Positions 1 to 10,930 of a stretch of DNA of 64,000 nucleotides are shown one piece after another. Origin of the DNA: Alternaria dauci (Eukaryota > Ascomycota > Dothideomycetes > Pleosporales > Pleosporaceae). Location of the stretch: contig NC_091279.1 of NCBI RefSeq assembly GCF_042100115.1, positions 1,984,001 to 2,048,000 on the forward strand, written 5' to 3'. Both the position numbers and the translations under genes were made by a program. The notes under the pieces are model-generated. The model saw only the letters and a program-made list of their open reading frames with translations, did no database searches and was not told the DNA's origin. How positions within the stretch are numbered: the first letter of the stretch is position 1; each line of letters starts with the position of its first letter.

Positions 1-1411
1 GGGGGATAGCTGGAGGGCTCGAATCATCTCCAGGAAATACTCGCAATCACCCAATATTGCACTCGGAGCCCCTTTGTCGCTACAAGAGTGAATAATCAGT
101 TGTGCAGCGAACGTCACTCTGATTGCAGTCGTGTCAAGTGGTAGCGATATATTGCGAGCCCCCGTGTACCCCTAAAGCGGTAGAAGGTCGGGTACGCGTC
201 TCCCCCTCAATGGCTATGCCACGGAGCGACCTTACCGATGTGACATGCACAACGCGAGAGACCGTTATCGAAGGGCTGTCGGTAATAGTGACCGGTGTCG
301 AACGCGTTGGTGTCCTCGCGTGTCTTTATGCTCCAACCGGATCGCACAAAAGCGTGGGAAGGATGCCCTTGCAAGTGCAACGTTCTCGACTTTGAATGAC
401 AAGGGATTGTCATCTGCATTGCATGACACGGCAGAAATAGAAACCTCAGCTGAGGCAATGTCGTCACCAACAAAATGGCCGACATGAATGAGGCTCATTG
501 CAGGTCCGGTACCTGTCTCATGGTCGCACAAACCGCACGGTGGCCTGTAGAAGTGTCTGGAACTCGACGACGACTTGGGCTGTGCTATGGATGAGCATAC
601 GTGTGCCCCTCGAACGTTCCTGATACACAGCAAGGAAGGCTCGCCCAGTTCCCAGGGCGAGGAACAAGGCAGAGCCGGTTCTGTCATCACCGCGCAGCCA
701 TGACGGGTGTTGATTGGGATGGCGGCTTGCATCCGCCGATGCGATAGTTTGAGGATGCGACGGCGCCACTATGGCAGTGCACTCCCGCTCTTCCGGCGAG
801 GCCTTGGATCGAGGTGCGCGATGCCAATCAGGAACGGCCGACACGAGTGACTTGCCACACGGTAAGCGCACCTCAAGGCGAAATCGACCTTTCCGATCTG
901 GCTGCCCAGGTACCGTGCCAGCGTCTGCTTCATCACAACAACAAAGTGTTTCAGATCTGTCACCCGCCTCGTCGTCGGCGGTGGCCAACTCACACCTGCA
1001 GCAGCTCGCAGCAGACTACCAGACTAGAGAAATGGAGGTGAGGTGGTCTTGTGTGCACCAGGGGCGAGTCAGGGCGAGTCAAAGCGTGACAGCACACCTC
1101 CCTTGCAAACAGACTAATTCTGAACGTCCACGTTTTCTGGCGGTACCCACTTCGGCATGCATAACTAGCCCAAAAGGCCAGCGATGTCGAGTGGGGAGCT
1201 CCGGGCTGCTGATGCAGCCGGCGTCGACCAGGGTGCCTGGAACAGCCAGAGGCGTCACTATACATATATGCATTCGGTAATAGCGTCTAGGCGACTTGGA
1301 CACCATTATTATACTACCCTTCCGCTCACTTCGTCATTCTCCAATTCCCAACCCGCAGTTAATTCTCCGACTTTGACATTCGCTGCTTGCCGATCGACGC
1401 ACATCTTCACC
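1..1411. other. No gene recognised; left flank and 5' region of the small gene
   Basis: I see no conserved protein, tRNA or repeat here. Several overlapping frames of 70-170 codons exist on both strands between about 120 and 1300, but they overlap each other, show no recognisable motif and no intron structure, so I treat them as chance frames in balanced-composition DNA. The last few hundred bases should hold the promoter and 5' leader of the gene starting at 1412. Confidence 0.5.
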
Positions 1412-1921
1412 ATGTCTAGCCACCCACGATACTACTTCTCGCTACCTACCGAGGCGCCACAACGATCTCGCTCAGCAAGTCGGCGGCCACCTCTAACGCC
1501 GTCAACTGTGTCTTCGCCATGCCTCACCACACTCGTGCCTGTAACGTCTCGACGGGATTCTGGCACATCAACATCGGGTAGCCCGACCAAAGCCTCCATC
1601 CTCTTGGCCAAGGTTGCTTCATCGCCCACTACGCCTCGAGGCGAGACGCCGCCTGGAAGCCCGATGCTCACTCCACGATCGAGGCTGCAGTCGGAACCGG
1701 CCTATTCTTCAGAGAGGCCATCAATGTCCAGGACTGAGAGTGATCGCTACGTCAGGCAATACAGGCAGCAGGGTAAGCACTAAACCAAACGATTTGCAAC
1801 GAAGCAGCACAAGCTAACATTCTCTCTAGATGGCTACATCAGCTTTCCTGACTTTGAGAAGTTTTGCCAGAACCAGGACCCATATGGCCAGCAACAGCAG
1901 CAGTCTGATGTCAGGACATGA
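1412..1921 (+). CDS. Small conserved fungal protein of unknown function, C-terminal GYISFPDFEKF motif
   Basis: Two exons, 1412-1772 and 1830-1921, give a 150-residue protein. The intron is 57 nt with a GTAAGC donor and a CTCTCTAG acceptor. Exon 1 encodes a Ser/Thr/Pro/Arg-rich, probably disordered segment (SRSASRRPPLTPSTVSS, TTPRGETPPGSPMLTPRS) that looks rich in proline-directed phosphorylation sites. Exon 2 encodes a compact tail, DGYISFPDFEKFCQNQDPYG, followed by a Gln run. I recall short fungal proteins with a YISFPDFE tail but know no function for them. The first in-frame Met lies upstream at 1184; I chose the Met at 1412 because it sits in a better context (TTCACCATGT) and directly precedes MSSHPRYYFSLP. 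No signal peptide or membrane segment is visible. The spliced frame is clear; function is unknown. Confidence 0.72.
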
Positions 1922-2991
1922 ACGGACATGCATGAGTCTTTGATGTCATGCAACAAGGACTTGTCTTTTCAACAACACCCAGCAGCCCCATCACCGCATC
2001 GCTTGCCAGGCTTACGCTCCTTACCATGAGTTGAAGCACCGCAATCTGGTTTCAGAGCATCGCAGGTCGATAGTGTTCTATCTTCTGCTTGATTGGTACA
2101 CCGTTTGACTGTCACCGCATCGTCATCGCTGCCAAGCAAGAATGGAAATGAGCAGGGGTCAGATCATCAGATCTATGTCGCGACAGTAACATGTCGGCAA
2201 GTAAAGAGGAGGAAGAAAGTCATTGGGGCGGTGCGCGCGGGTATGTCTCGTGATGCTAGACGCAGCGATTCAGCTGCGGCCATAATCGCGCTGATGCCAC
2301 TTGGACTGGAACGCTTGGCGCCGCCGGGAGGACACTTGAGAATGAGTGCGACTCGAATTTGGATGAGGGGGTGCTAGCGTGTGCGAATGGTAGTCTAGTC
2401 TGTTCGTCACTGCTGAAAGAAGAGTAGAGGGATATATAGCCACTACAATGTCATCATGTGTACATTACTCGACGTGTCCTATTTGACCGAGACCTGCCGT
2501 GAACGATGTTGTTGGTTTCGGTTGCATTGCCAGGCACTTGTGGCATGAGGTCGCTTGTTCCGCATGCGCTGTCCAGACCACTGCGACGACGATGACAACA
2601 ACGACTATGCATCATTGCCACGATACAACTGCAGCACCTCCCTCTGCTGTACTCTGTTTGTTGTTGTGATAATCAACATGCGTGCACCGCACATGTTGAC
2701 TTGCAGATTCGCGAGACGCAACACCATTCAATCCGCATTAATCTCGATACATGTGATATCGAGCAGCCTAGCAGTCACTCAAGCACGCGTTCATTGCGGA
2801 TCTTTCCAATGATGTGCATTGGACTGCAGGCTGGTGTTGCTGATCATCACCCTCGATTTTGGGCTTGGCACACGTGATGCGCTACTGGGCTCGCTTAACG
2901 GATTTTGAACACCACCAATTTGCAAGTCTCAGCCTTTTGACATCGACAGCGACAACCACCCTCCCGACTACCGACAACAAGACTCGTAATC
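1922..2991. other. Intergenic: 3' end of the small gene and promoter of the eS1 gene
   Basis: No conserved coding sequence was found. The frames at about 2093-2377 and 2555-2812 have no recognisable domain. The last 60 bases before 2992 are rich in CCACC and CGAC runs, as in highly expressed fungal leaders, and the eS1 start is in a strong context (TAATCATGGC). Confidence 0.5.
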
Positions 2992-3875
2992 ATGGCTGTC
3001 GGCAAGAACAAGCGTCTTTCAAAGGGAAAGAAGGGTCTCAAGAAGAAGACCGACACCTTCGCGAAGAAGGACTGGTACAACATCAAGGCCCCAGGAACTT
3101 TCGCCGTCCGAGAGTAAGAATTCCCGCTGCGCTGTACTGTACACGGGGACGCAATGCTTACTCTTCGCTCTTTGTAGTGTCGGAAAGACCCTCGTCAACC
3201 GCACCACCGGTCTCAAGAACGCCAACGACGCTCTGAAGGGCCGGATATTCGAGGTTTCGCTCGCCGATCTCCAGAAGGATGAGGACCACGCTTTCCGCAA
3301 GGTCAAGCTCCGCGTCGACGAGGTCCAGGGCAAGAACTGCCTGACCAACTTCCACGGTCTCGACTTCACCTCCGACAAGCTCCGCTCCCTCGTCCGCAAG
3401 TGGCAATCCCTCATCGAGGCCAACGTCGTTGTCAAGACCACCGACGACTACCTCCTCCGCCTCTTCTGCATTGCCTTCACCAAGCGACGACCGAACCAGG
3501 TCAAGAAGACCACATACGCCCAGTCGTCCCAGATCAGGGCCATCCGCAAGAAGATGGTTGAGATCATGGCCCGCGACGCCAGCGCGTGCACCCTCGCCCA
3601 GCTTACCCAGAAGCTCATCCCCGAGGTCATCGGTCGCGAGATCGAGAAGGCCACCCAGGGCATCTACCCTCTCCAGAACGTATGTGGCTGCAAGAACAAC
3701 GGTGGATGACACAGGCTAATGCGACACACAGGTACACGTACGAAAGGTCAAGCTCCTCAAGGCACCCAAGTTCGACCTTGGTGCCCTCCTCGGTCTCCAC
3801 GGCGAGTCAAGCCAGGATGACTCTGGCCAGAAGGTTGAGCGTGAGTTCAAGGAGACCGTCCTTGAGCAGGTTTAA
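2992..3875 (+). CDS. rps1: 40S ribosomal protein eS1 (S3Ae family)
   Basis: Three exons, 2992-3113, 3178-3679 and 3732-3875, join to a 255-residue protein, the usual length of fungal eS1. The N-terminus [15 protein letters not shown], the segment [21 protein letters not shown], and the C-terminus ending in KETVLEQV are typical of the family. eS1 is a component of the small ribosomal subunit near the mRNA exit site. Both introns are short (64 and 52 nt); donors are GTAAGA and GTATGT, acceptors TTTGTAG and ACACAG. The first junction splits an Asp codon and the second lies in phase 0 after PLQN. Codon use is strongly biased to C-ending codons (AAG, CTC, GTC), as expected for a highly expressed gene. 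The gene stands alone, followed by a convergent tRNA gene. Confidence 0.97.
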
Positions 3876-4403
3876 GGTCTCGTTGGATAGGCAAGGGGTT
3901 CTTGGGTCTTTTCAACTTTCCGCGGCATGATATCGGCATTCCAAAGGTGTTTGTGTTTACAAATGAAAGATAAACATGGCCCTTGATGCGATCCCGCGGC
4001 AGTGATGGCGTGCATGGGGTACGATCCGCATCTGGTGTTAACAGGTCATGCGGGAAAAGTATCATGGAAATGACATTGATGAGTTCCAAATTCATACCTA
4101 CTGCCATGCGTTGTTGATCGTGTCTGTGGTATGGTGGTCCAATCCTGACGACTGGACTGTAGTCATGAGTAAGTCTATGTCGTGCAGAATTGGGTGGAAC
4201 TATGAGATGCTTCAATTAGGAAGATGATTTTCCACGAACAATGCAAATACGTGCAAGTCTTGTTGTATGCTATGTCTAGAGAAAAAAAAAGGTCCAATTC
4301 AGCCTGATCGATGCCTTAACATATGGTGCAGCACGACGTAAGCCACAATTCACACGTATCACCTACGAAATTGTCTTGGGGTCACAACGGTAGATAGAAC
4401 ATC
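3876..4403. other. Intergenic between eS1 and tRNA-Thr
   Basis: This stretch holds the 3' UTR of eS1 and the downstream flank of the minus-strand tRNA gene. A frame on the minus strand at 3847-4215 has no recognisable domain and overlaps the eS1 3' end. A short poly-A run lies at about 4282-4290. Confidence 0.5.
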
Positions 4404-4408
4404 AAAAA
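4404..4408 (-). terminator. RNA polymerase III terminator of tRNA-Thr
   Basis: Five T residues on the minus strand, four bases after the tRNA 3' end, form a standard pol III termination signal. Confidence 0.85.
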
Positions 4409-4412
4409 TCAA

Positions 4413-4484
4413 TGCCTTCCGCCAGAATTGAACTGACGACCTCGTCATTACTAGTGACGCGCTCTACCACTGAGCTAGGAAGGC
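4413..4484 (-). tRNA. tRNA-Thr, anticodon AGU (no intron)
   Basis: The reverse complement folds into a complete 72-nt cloverleaf. The 7-bp acceptor stem GCCTTCC/GGAAGGC is perfect, the D arm starts GCTCAGTGGTAGAGC, the anticodon stem CGTCA/TGACG encloses the loop CTAGTAA, the T arm contains GTTCAATTC, and the discriminator base is A. Loop positions 34-36 read AGT in DNA; A34 would be modified to inosine and decode ACU/ACC/ACA threonine codons. The internal A-box (TAGCTCAGTGG) and B-box (GTTCAATTC) pol III promoter elements are both present. There is no anticodon-loop intron. Confidence 0.95.
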
Positions 4485-5510
4485 TGATCAGAAGCTATTA
4501 TGCTTCTTGTTGAAAGATCTTTACAAAATAACAAATATAGCGCACAACCAAAAATGTCCACAATGCACCGTCCGATGTGTAGATACGTAAATGCACAGAT
4601 CTAGGGGTCGGAGCACTTCACGAGAACTAGCAAAAATCGGAGGTAATCTTCCGACAACGCCTTCCAACATCCAAACACCCATGCACAACAGCCTCCGATT
4701 CCATCCCCAACCTCCGATGTACCCCCTAGCAACCATCACGATCTCTATACCATAAAGTTCGATCGCCGTCCCAAACTTTGATAAGAGAAAACCACATCAC
4801 CAACGCCCGTTGCGGTCCTACTCCGTTCACAGTTCTGCGGTGTACAAATGCCAATGTGACAATCAATACATTATCGTGTACATCAAAGAGTCTCGACCCT
4901 GATGATCAGTTATGATGATGTGGCTCTGCGTTTTCTGTTTCGCGTGGAAGCGGGAAGACGATTCAAGTTTCAGCGTTGGTGGTGTGCTGGTGTTGAGCGG
5001 TATCTCACCGCTACTTTGACGGCGGGGAGACGTCAGTGCTTTGGCGAAGTAGCGATACCACGGTACGAAAGGATGGACATCGCGATCGATCGCAACTGTA
5101 GAAGTTTCTAGGGGAGTGGTATGGGGATGTGGGAGAGAGTTTAGCTTTGGGTTAAGTGGGTTTGTTGGGTGGAGAGGCTCGGCCTTGGGCTGGGGTGAAT
5201 TGTAAGACTGGGTGGATCACGAGCATGGGTTGAAATGCGTTCTCATCGTCGATGGTGATGGTTTGTCCGATGTTGCTGTATCCTAGATGCTTGTACGCTT
5301 GCGAGTACACACGCACAGCGGGCCGATACGTGTAGCTATCCTACCGGTCCGTGCCACGGTCAACAGTCGCGGGCAGATACTATCGCGGCTCCGCAGCGTC
5401 TTCCATACAGTTCTCTCGACACCGCCAGCCCCATATCACGCGGCTATTATGTACATCTGTATGCTGGTCATGCATGCACGTTGGCTCCGGTGAAAGCCCC
5501 AGTCTCAACG
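4485..5510. other. Intergenic between tRNA-Thr and the P450 gene 3' end
   Basis: I see no conserved gene. Frames at 4521-4739, 4902-5111 and 5287-5539 carry no recognisable domain. The region includes the upstream flank of the tRNA and the 3' flank of the P450 gene. Confidence 0.45.
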
Positions 5511-7551
5511 CTAACCAATCCTCCGCACAACCTTGCTAGTAGGCAGGCCCTCCCTTCTCCTGATCCTGACCCGGACATCTCCCTTGGGAACCTTTATGCC
5601 CATTCCATCAACCGCTTTTGGCAGCACCCACTTGGCCTCTTTCCTCTTAGCGTCCTCTCTCTCCCGATTTGCTTCCTCTTTAGCGGCCTTTTGATCCGCA
5701 GTAGGCGCCTCGGCGCCAAATGACGCTTCGTTGCCTGCTTCTTGGATCACATCCAAGAAGGTCTTCTTTGGCGCCGGTGCGATTTCCCAGAGTTGGGTAA
5801 TGCCTGATACGACAGAGATGATGAGATCGGTCTTGTAGGATTGAGAGCTGTCGGCAGGCGGTAAGACAGACGATGAGACTCGGGTGGTGAGGAATCGGTC
5901 AGGTCGGAACGTTTCTGGGGAACTATGAAATGCTGATGACGAGTTTATGAGTGACTGAGAGAGGCCCATGTCGATGTATGTGCCCGGTTCCAGTTCCCAT
6001 TGCTCCTTCCCGCCAGGGCCGTCCTCTTGTAGGTGGAGTGGTTTCCCAACTCTGTATGTACTTGCGGAGCAGGTATATAGACGTCGAGCTTCATTGATGC
6101 ATGAGCGAAGATAAGGTAGAGAATTCGACGTCAGCGTTTCCTTCACCGAGCCAAAGCGAATTTCTGGTGGTGCCGGAAAGGACGGATGTATTGATGGAGG
6201 TTGTATAGCTTGAGCCCAGGCCTTGGACTCTGCTTTGATGTTCTCGAGAGGCGACCCTTCTGTAGCCTTTCCGTCTTGCGTCTTAGATGATGAATAGATG
6301 TGAAGAACCGTCCAGAATACAAGTGGCATTACTTCTGAGTAGATACCATGTACTAGATGGAGACCAATCGAAGCTCGTAACTCGGCCGGTAGTTCATGCT
6401 TAGTGAAGAGCTCGTTAAGTTTCATAAGAGGCGTGACTACGTCCGCGTCCGTATCTTCCTCTCCACTCATGCTCTCGTCATCGTCTGGTACCTTCCTTAC
6501 TGGTGGATGTGTCAATTCTGTGAACAAATTCGTAAAATTCTTCAGCAACCTCTTTCTCGCCAGAGCTGCTCCCGGCAAGCCTTGAATGGGTGTCAATCGC
6601 GGTAACCCGAGAGCGAGAGCCCAAAATCGTTCGTTACAACTTGCCAGATCAGTAGCGAGCAGTTGATAGGATTCAGTAAACTGTACTCCGACAATTGGGG
6701 GCAATATAGCATTGCAACAGAATTCGTTGAGCAGCCTGAACAGATCGCACTCGGCCTCAGAGGTGCCATCCGTAAGTTCCACATTGGAGACGCGCTCCCA
6801 TTGCATCTGGTCGACGATAGATGAGTTGAATGTAACGAAATCCGGAAGCGATTCGGTTAATATGCGCAGCGATGTTTTGATCAATCCTTCTTTGGCCGCA
6901 CCTTCGTGCAGTTCCGTCTCAACGACCTGCTTGATTTCGTTCCGAATCTCAAGATAATGGCTCTCCATTATTTTCGGGAGGTTGAAAGTGTTTCGGAGAA
7001 TAGCGAGGTCGCTGCTGTCCGGCAGCTCCAAGCTAGGCAAGTTCTTATAGATCTGGCCAAGCAAGGAGTCTGATAGCAGGATATTGTGTTTGGTTCCAGC
7101 TGCCTTGTATGCCACTATACCCGCAGTTGCAGAGTCCCTATCGCCAATCAGACCAACCCAGAGAACGCTATCAGCACACTTACCGGACGCCGTTTAACCA
7201 CTCCTCGCCTCCAAATGCAATGCTCAAAAGATGACGTACACCCGGGATCCAGTATGGCAGCGATTGTACCCGTCTCTTCCCATCTTGGCTTTTGGCAACT
7301 TTTCCCGAACTTGATAAAAGTCTCGTAGGTAGCAATACGAAAACCGCTGAAATCGCAAAGGTAGGCAAGAGATCAAACCAGGAGAAGTCTTCGGGTATGG
7401 CTTTCTCAAGAATCGGACCAAGACCAAAGTACCAGGCTAGAGCGAGTAGAAATGGGCTGAATAGCGTGAGGTAGCATAGTGGCAGAAACAGGGTCCTTAT
7501 AATGCCGTTGGAGGCATATACGCTCAGGAACAGAGTCCTGAGGGAACCCAT
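5511..7551 (-). CDS. Cytochrome P450 (CYP7/CYP8-like), lacking the heme-cysteine loop
   Basis: Two exons, 7551-7184 and 7137-5511, with a 46-nt intron (GTAAGT...GATAG), encode 664 residues; usual P450 length is about 500-550. The N-terminus carries two or three hydrophobic membrane segments, followed by the hinge-like LPYWIPGVRHLL. The oxygen-binding I-helix region reads GIYSEVMPLVFWTVLHI, the style of the CYP7/CYP8 class rather than the classical AGxDT. The K-helix ExxR is present as EARR (in SCINEARRLYT), and the PERF-like segment is ETFRPDRFL. The conserved FGxGxxxCxG loop that supplies the proximal heme thiolate is absent: SSQSYKT at about 5829 is followed directly by DLIISVVSGITQLWEI, which resembles the L-helix sequence normally found after that loop. 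The frame is otherwise open, with no intron consensus there. It is therefore probably a non-heme or inactive P450, or an allele with an in-frame loop deletion. It shares a divergent promoter region with the ITPase gene. Confidence 0.8.
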
Positions 7552-8261
7552 TTTGGCGGTGACAAAAGCAACAATGTCCCGCCCGTGCTCGGCGATGACG
7601 CTGTCCCGCGATGACGAAAAGGAAAATGCCCAGCTTTGGATGCGTTCCGGAGAACCGCTGTGGAGCGTTTGGTGCGCGCGGTGAAGTCGTGAATAACCGT
7701 CGAATGATGTTCAGCCTTACGCCATGAGGCTCTTGCTCGGCGAGCTCGGAGGTTTGCAGTTGCGACCAGTTGATAAGAACGGTGAAAAGCCGTTGTGAAG
7801 GATTCAAGAACCTTGCAGGGTGTGATCTGATGCGGCTGAAAGTGATGTTTTGTAGGCCACGGTAACATTCAATGCACGCCAGGAGATGGATCCCTGCTCA
7901 GCTCGCTTACGAATGGGCCTAAACATAGACCCCTCAGCCCTATCGCGATACTGTGAGACGGAGACTTTGCAAATTGTGGTATCGGAAGAGTACTAAGCCA
8001 TCAACCCTAAAAGGTACGTGCTTTTCAGCCCTCGCGATACACAAATTTGTAATGTCAACCGCCCTTTGTCAACCGAGACTGTCATTCAGACCGCCATCAT
8101 TCTCGCTGCGCCCTTCTCAACATGAAAACACCGATTCTGCTCAGCAGTCAAACAAATCATATAAATCTCAACTAACACCCCTCGCAGCCCCAAGAGCCAT
8201 AAAAACGAACGAAAAACAATCTGGGAGCTACCCTCTCAAATATAAATTTTTTTTACTCAAA
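7552..8261. promoter_or_regulatory. Divergent promoter region between the P450 and ITPase genes
   Basis: About 710 bp separate the two opposing start codons, so this region must carry both promoters. The minus-strand frames at 7524-7868 are not recognisable as protein. A T-rich run (about 8247-8254) lies just upstream of the ITPase start. I cannot assign specific operators. Confidence 0.5.
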
Positions 8262-9126
8262 ATGGCATCCTCAAGCATTCCCACGGTTCTGAACTTCATA
8301 ACGGGCAACAAGAACAAGCTCGCCGAAGTCCAGGCCATTCTTTCCGGTGTCATCGAGCTGCGGAATCAAAACGTTGATCTAGTCGAGATTCAAGGCACCG
8401 TCGAAGAAGTCACAAGAGACAAGGCACGGAGAGCAGCCGAAGCTGTAAGTAGAACACCAGTTTAAAACACCTCATGCCTTGGTATAAGAACATGATATAC
8501 TACGAAGCGGAGCTATAGGTTGTACGAGCACCGATTATTTGAGATTATGTTGGCAGCTAACGACCCCGTCATTCAGATCCAAGGCCCCGTCCTAGTAGAA
8601 GACACATGTCTCTGCTTCAAAGCCATGAATGATCTTCCGGGACCGTATATGTATGTCGCCCCCTCTCCTCAATGATCTTCCCAAACAGCCCGCCTCTCTA
8701 ACACTCTTGATCCTCCAGCAAATGGTTCATGCTCTCCCTCGGCGCACCCAATCTCCACAAAATGCTCTCCGGCTTCGACGACAAATCCGCCCAAGCTGTC
8801 TGTACATTCGGATACTGCGAGGGACCAGGCCACGAAGCGATTCTCTTCCAAGGACGCACAGACGGCAAATTGGTAGAAAGCCGCGGTCCTACTGTTTTCG
8901 GTAAGTAGCGCATCTTTTTAGTGTTGTGTGTGTTGAAAATTGTGGCGAGGGCTCGATGGGGTAGATTGAAGAGCTGACGATTATAAAAGGTTGGGACTCG
9001 TGCTTCGAGTACGAAGGCCAGACGTATGCTGAGATGGAGAAGAGCGAGAAGAACAAGATTAGCCATCGGGCAAAGGCACTGGACAAGCTGAAGGAGTGGC
9101 TGGCGAGCAAGAAGACTGAGGCGTAG
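8262..9126 (+). CDS. HAM1: Inosine/xanthosine triphosphate pyrophosphatase (HAM1 family)
   Basis: Four exons, 8262-8444, 8577-8650, 8719-8900 and 8990-9126, join to a 191-residue protein, the standard ITPase length. The enzyme hydrolyses ITP, dITP and XTP to monophosphates and keeps deaminated purines out of nucleic acid pools. The family signature [12 protein letters not shown] at the N-terminus supplies the triphosphate-binding loop; [24 protein letters not shown] is the conserved central segment and [15 protein letters not shown] the C-terminal substrate region. Introns are 132, 68 and 89 nt with GT-AG ends (GTAAGT, GTATGT, GTAAGT). The start at 8262 follows an A-rich leader (CTCAAAATGGC) and immediately precedes the conserved core, so it was preferred over the upstream in-frame Met at 7953. 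The gene converges on FAP7, with 186 bp between stop codons that include a 16-nt A run near 9211. Confidence 0.96.
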
Positions 9127-9312
9127 AAGAGCATTTTGATTGCTGTAGCGCTCAGAGCACATGAGGGAGGGTTGAAGTGATAAGAGTCACCTTCACCAGA
9201 ACCCTCTCAAGTAAAAAAAAAAAAAAAGACATCATCTTGGTATCATAACACATGCCATCGTATCACATCCTACCCTTTCTCCTCTCTTCTTCCAGATATC
9301 CCCAAACACGAC

Positions 9313-9926
9313 CTACTCCTCCTCTTCCGCACTCTGCCTATCCTTCTTCCACTGCGCAATCCACTGCTCCACCCGCTCCAAGTTGCTCTCAACATCCTCG
9401 TTACTCTCACTCCTCAGCTCCACCACAATCTCTTCTTTGTAGCTCTCCCTCGCCTCATCAAGCAAAACCTGCATAATCTCGCTATCCATATTCTCCTCCA
9501 ACTTCTTCCCCGTGTAGCCCCGCGCAGTGAGCCGATCGTACAAAAGCGTGCTATCACAGCGCAGCACAATGACAAGGTCAATCCAGCGTTCGGGAAAAAG
9601 GTCGCACGCGTGCCAGTCGAGTATGTAGCCGCCTGTGCTGGCCAGGGGCAAGGATTCCAGGTGGTCGAGTAGCTGGACGGCAACAACACGTTAGCCGCGG
9701 GAACTGTGAGTTATGTTATGATGAGGAGGATGATGCATACCTTGTCTTCGTCCACAATCCAACTCCCCGTCTCCTCGTCTTTGCCCTCGTGGAAACCTTC
9801 GTCCTTGACAATCTGGTTGACGGAAACGTGCTTGAATCCTGTTGCTTGCGCTAATTGCTCAGCGTGTGTTGTCTTGCCTACTCCGGGTGTACCCGTGATG
9901 ACAATGTTTGGATTTTGGCGCGCCAT
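9313..9926 (-). CDS. FAP7: Adenylate kinase isoenzyme 6 / ribosome biogenesis NTPase Fap7 (hCINAP)
   Basis: Two exons, 9926-9741 and 9672-9313, with a 68-nt intron (GTATGC...TCCAG), encode 181 residues. The Walker A motif GTPGVGKTT lies near residue 13-20 and the NMP-binding segment FKHVSVNQIVKDEG follows. Exon 2 opens with LLDHLESLPLASTGGYILDWHACDLFPERWIDLVIVLRCD, which contains the Fap7-typical VDxH/DxH-type region, and ends in an acidic tail. Family role: a nuclear ATPase needed for the final cytoplasmic cleavage of 20S pre-rRNA, working with uS11. The start at 9926 (MARQNPNIVITG) fits homologues better than an in-frame Met ten codons upstream at 9956. It is convergent with the ITPase gene. 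Confidence 0.95.
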
Positions 9927-10930
9927 GTTCTCGTCCTCTCTTGTATCTCGTCGCAAAATCGGGCGCGGGCTCTGTCGCGTGGTAGGCGGGTTGTTGCGAG
10001 TGTTGTAGGCTGGCGCAGGTCGTTATTGGTACGTGTTTCGCGACTGGAATCTATTGCCAAATATAGATCTGTTCTGTAAGGTAGTTCTGGTAGCGTTCCA
10101 AGGCGTAAAAGTGGTACAGTGTTGTGTAGCGTTCAGGTGCTCAGTCGCGTCTGCTGCTGGTCGCATCCCAGAATTATTTTTTGAGCGCCCGAACTTCACC
10201 CGGCACAACCCCCACTACCCCGCAACTGCTCATTCTGACATGGACCCTAGGCAAAGCAAATGCACAACATCTGAAGTTTGATGGCGGGTGCAAGGATATC
10301 TATGCAAGCACAGCATGTATGACACCCTTCTAGAACTCGTAGATGGTTGGTTGGGCATTTGGAATGAGGCGAGCGTCATCACACGCTCTCTACCGAGGCA
10401 GATCAACATCATGAGCACATTATACTGGCTACCACCAAAAGTGAGGCTTCAAACTTTTCTTTTCATTGACCCGTAACATGCGCTCAAGACCGTCTACGCC
10501 GTCTAAAATACCTCGTCAACATAAGCATTCCTGACCCAAGGAAAACATGCTGCAAAACCCCACCAGGACAACGCCGTACATGCTAGCGATCGGTGGTTGT
10601 AAGAGCCCAGGAACCTGTTTGAGCAGATGTCTGGAGGGGTGGGAAGAAGTGGTAGGGGGGAGGGGGGAGAACTGAGTAGTTCTTAAGATATCTAGTCCAG
10701 AGGAAGCTCCAACCAACCATTGCCGAACGAACACCCCTGAACTCTTTTGATGCAGTATTACGCCGAGTAAGAAATCGTAAAGAGAAATATCGGACGTGGA
10801 GAGTCGTTTAACAGGACATCTCAGTGTGACAGAAGGCGGCTAGGAGGCTAGCTTGAACTGCACATGCCGCTCAACAACGACGTGGGGATATTGTGATCTT
10901 TGGAATGCGAGATTACTTTTCGTCGAGCAT
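9927..10930. other. Intergenic between FAP7 and NAP1
   Basis: This holds the FAP7 promoter (right of 9927) and the NAP1 3' flank. A minus-strand frame at 10516-10734 ends in a hydrophobic stretch (MYGVVLVGFCSMFSLG), but I recognise no family. A poly-G run lies at about 10656-10668. No RNA gene was seen. Confidence 0.4.

Noticed and set aside
265..988. Overlapping minus-strand frames of about 155 codons
   Set aside because: They overlap one another and plus-strand frames, with no recognisable protein features.
3158..3712. 184-codon minus-strand frame across eS1
   Set aside because: Shadow of the eS1 coding exons on the other strand.
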